From assembly GCA_936450465.1 (NCBI GenBank), contig OW388299.1:39939548-40003547 (forward strand): a stretch of 64,000 bases of DNA. The letters are read 5' to 3'. The translations under genes were made by a program, and so were the position numbers. Below, one piece after another: positions 62,071 through 64,000 of this stretch; positions within the stretch are counted from its first letter, which is position 1; each line of letters opens with the position of its first letter. This stretch comes from Gibbula magus (Eukaryota > Mollusca > Gastropoda > Trochida > Trochidae). The notes beneath the pieces were generated by a model that saw nothing but the letters and a program-made list of their open reading frames with translations, had not been told where the DNA came from and did not search any database.

Positions 62071-63030
62071 ATCGGATTCATTGAAATTATGGAAGGGGAT
62101 TTGTGCCAGAAATGGAGACATGTTGACTTGTAACTTGTAAAGTGTAACATGTCGTTCTCAACCATACAAGTCTCGAAAAGACAAGTCCAACCATGCAAAA
62201 CTAACATTTTAATCCTGTCAATCGTAACTTCCCATTCTCAACTTTACAAAGTTGAAATGTAATTCTAGAAATCGTCAAAGTCGAAAAGTCAACTTGTCAT
62301 TTTTAATTATTAAATCTAAATAATATACACATTTTGTAATGTTACAAGTTACGTTTGACAAATGAAAAATGGAAAATGAAGAGTAGCAAAGTCAGCTTTG
62401 TGAAACCGATTTTAACATTTCGAGACTGACACCATTTGCATAGTTAACATTTCGAGACTGACATGACTTGCATAGTTACGATTGCAATGTTTCAAATCAC
62501 ATCTCTACACGATTTCGCATTGACCATATTTGGAATATTACGGAAATTAGCGGAAAGGAACGAATAATCCCGATCCGATAAACACAATGATCAACAATGA
62601 CTTCTCCCTTGGCAAGTATCTCCCAGCAACTACTAACACATACTTGAAAGTTGCATACTAGTTTTCCCATTATTAGCATACTGTTGACAAAAGCACATTG
62701 ACTAAAACATTAGGACACCATTTTACTGTGGAGGAAACAACTGCCCGCCCGAACGCCCGAGACGCGGTTATTTCTGTTGCGAGCTTGCAAAAAGTACACC
62801 TTACTGTGTTACACCAGCCCGATGGTCGGGCACATATTTAATGTCACATTGTGTAATCATTACCTCTTATCTGTTCTGAAATTCATTTTCTGATTTTGAA
62901 ACAAAGCAAACAGGAATATCTTATTCAAATAGAAATGGAACGTAATTTATATTGCTCTCGTTTCAATCAGGCATACTAATAATATATATATTTAGATTGA
63001 TCATATGGACAGAATAAAGTAACTATATAT
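62071..63030. other. no gene seen
   Basis: 62110-62300 is rich in alternating 'cttgtaac', 'gttgac' and 'caagtc' words in both orientations. 62740-62830 has 'cccgcccgaacgcccg' and 'gcccgatggtcgggca', a possible MITE. No coding. Confidence 0.4.
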
Positions 63031-63033
63031 ATA

Positions 63034-63222
63034 TATCCTTGAAAAAGTGACAAACTGAAGATGGGTCTTCATATAAGTTCATTACCAACCGGTTTCAGAA
63101 CATAGTGATCATCAGGGTAGCTTATACATTGACGCTACATCATTAGCAACTATTTTGTGAAACCGGTTGGTAATGAACTTATATGAAGACCCATCTTCAG
63201 TTTGTCATTTTTTCAAGGATAT
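63034..63222. repeat. near-perfect hairpin, 64-bp arms
   Basis: The arm 63034-63097 (ends 'cattaccaaccggtttca') is the inverse of 63159-63222 (starts 'tgaaaccggttggtaatg') with one or two mismatches. The 61-bp loop reads 'gaacatagtgatcatcaggg', wording that also occurs near 6405-6430 without the arms. Confidence 0.9.
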
Positions 63223-64000
63223 CTAACACATAAAAGATGAACATTTAACTTTTACATCTATTTCTAACAAATTTTAAAGGCAGCATTACTGGTCACTATA
63301 ATGATTGTCAGGGACGGATCCAGGAATTTTGCAAGCAAAATGCAAGCAGAATCAACATAAATAATTGAACACATTTATAGAAAAGTTGTAATTTGTTTAT
63401 TCATTTAGTATTCAGTATTCTAAATAACACACTTTTAAGAAATATGCTTCCTGGTCAAGATTAATATATATGTATTTGTGATATTATACTATTGTAATGT
63501 ATGCTTTGTTTTTTTTCAAATATACAAGATAGTTGGAGTAAATCCTTTCTTGCTATACACGCAGTTGTATATGTATAAACTAAAACACTCCCAATCCAGA
63601 TCATTGTATTTTGAATCAGTGACGTATTCCCATTTAAGTTAGTTTATCAAAATGTGTGAGTCAAGTATTAGATCGTACATTTTCTTGTGACCCAGAAGGG
63701 TGTTGAATTTTTTGTGTTGTTGCATTTTATTGTAAAAGGGTATACAGGATTGCACAGTTTACACTCGGGTATAATGATAGCTCTACATGTATAATGATTT
63801 GGCATAATATAAAACTACATGTTTAATACCTTCATAAGTAGGACAGTCTATCAATTGGGTATTAAGAAAACTTTGCGTCTTTTGAAAAAAAAAAATTATT
63901 AAAAAAAACCAGTTGGTCGGGACATTTTTTAACATTCGATTATAGTTAGATATTTAATCGACTTTTTGGAAATAAATACATGATGATAAATAGTTTCAAA
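63223..64000. other. no gene seen
   Basis: AT-rich. TTAAAGGCAGCATTACTGG near 63275 and 'gggacggatccaggaatttt' near 63312 look like repeat fragments. Poly(A)-rich near 63880. Confidence 0.45.

Overview
This is animal genomic DNA, AT-rich, intron-bearing and crowded with transposons. The repeat repertoire suggests a lophotrochozoan, most likely a mollusc (inference). It includes Tc1/mariner hairpin elements, TTAA-flanked MITEs, tRNA-headed SINEs with a 'gcggcgttaaac' core, Tx1-type L1, several APE-type LINEs whose 3' ends carry GGCC-loop-GGCC, and a Penelope-type GIY-YIG remnant. There are no operons or other prokaryotic features.

Only one host gene can be supported. It is a nine-exon gene on the minus strand, from a start codon at 14875 down to 1149, and it runs off the left edge. 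Exon 1 encodes a signal peptide behind a TATA box. Exon 2 encodes a six-cysteine clip-like knot ending in VCC. Exons 3 to 8 each encode exactly one EGF module. Exon 9 begins a chymotrypsin-fold domain with a normal RIVG activation site, but the segment that should carry the catalytic histidine (LTAAHC) reads LTDILC. The product therefore looks like a secreted, catalytically dead serine protease homologue. All eight complete introns are phase 1. They hold MITEs, hairpins, LINE fragments, and a 2.3 kb satellite of 12- and 13-bp units that is open in all three forward frames without being a gene.

From 14.9 kb to 64 kb I see almost only mobile DNA. The main landmarks are: a 1.53 kb Tc1 fold-back (15406-16938); TTAA-flanked MITEs at 20.8, 23.6, 26.7, 28.5, 31.6, 47.4, 55.5, 58.1 and 59.7 kb; a GGGCTCTGTTCC fold-back family in eight places; a LINE reverse transcriptase remnant (29470-30567); a mariner (31983-35801) split by a 2.5 kb TTAA element; minisatellites and a Penelope GIY-YIG fragment (35.9-37.5 kb); an APE LINE (37.6-41.6 kb) broken by a Tx1-type L1 with a 14-bp target duplication and by a fold-back; decayed LINEs at 44.3-46 kb; and two further minus-strand LINEs (51.1-52.9 and 53.1-56.3 kb), each carrying a MITE. 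Several insertions are clean enough that the pre-insertion sequence can be read directly, which gives a relative chronology. No intact autonomous element is present.

The right end (57-64 kb) is mostly unassigned AT-rich DNA. It contains MITEs, one weak candidate exon near 58.7 kb and a strong hairpin at 63.0-63.2 kb.
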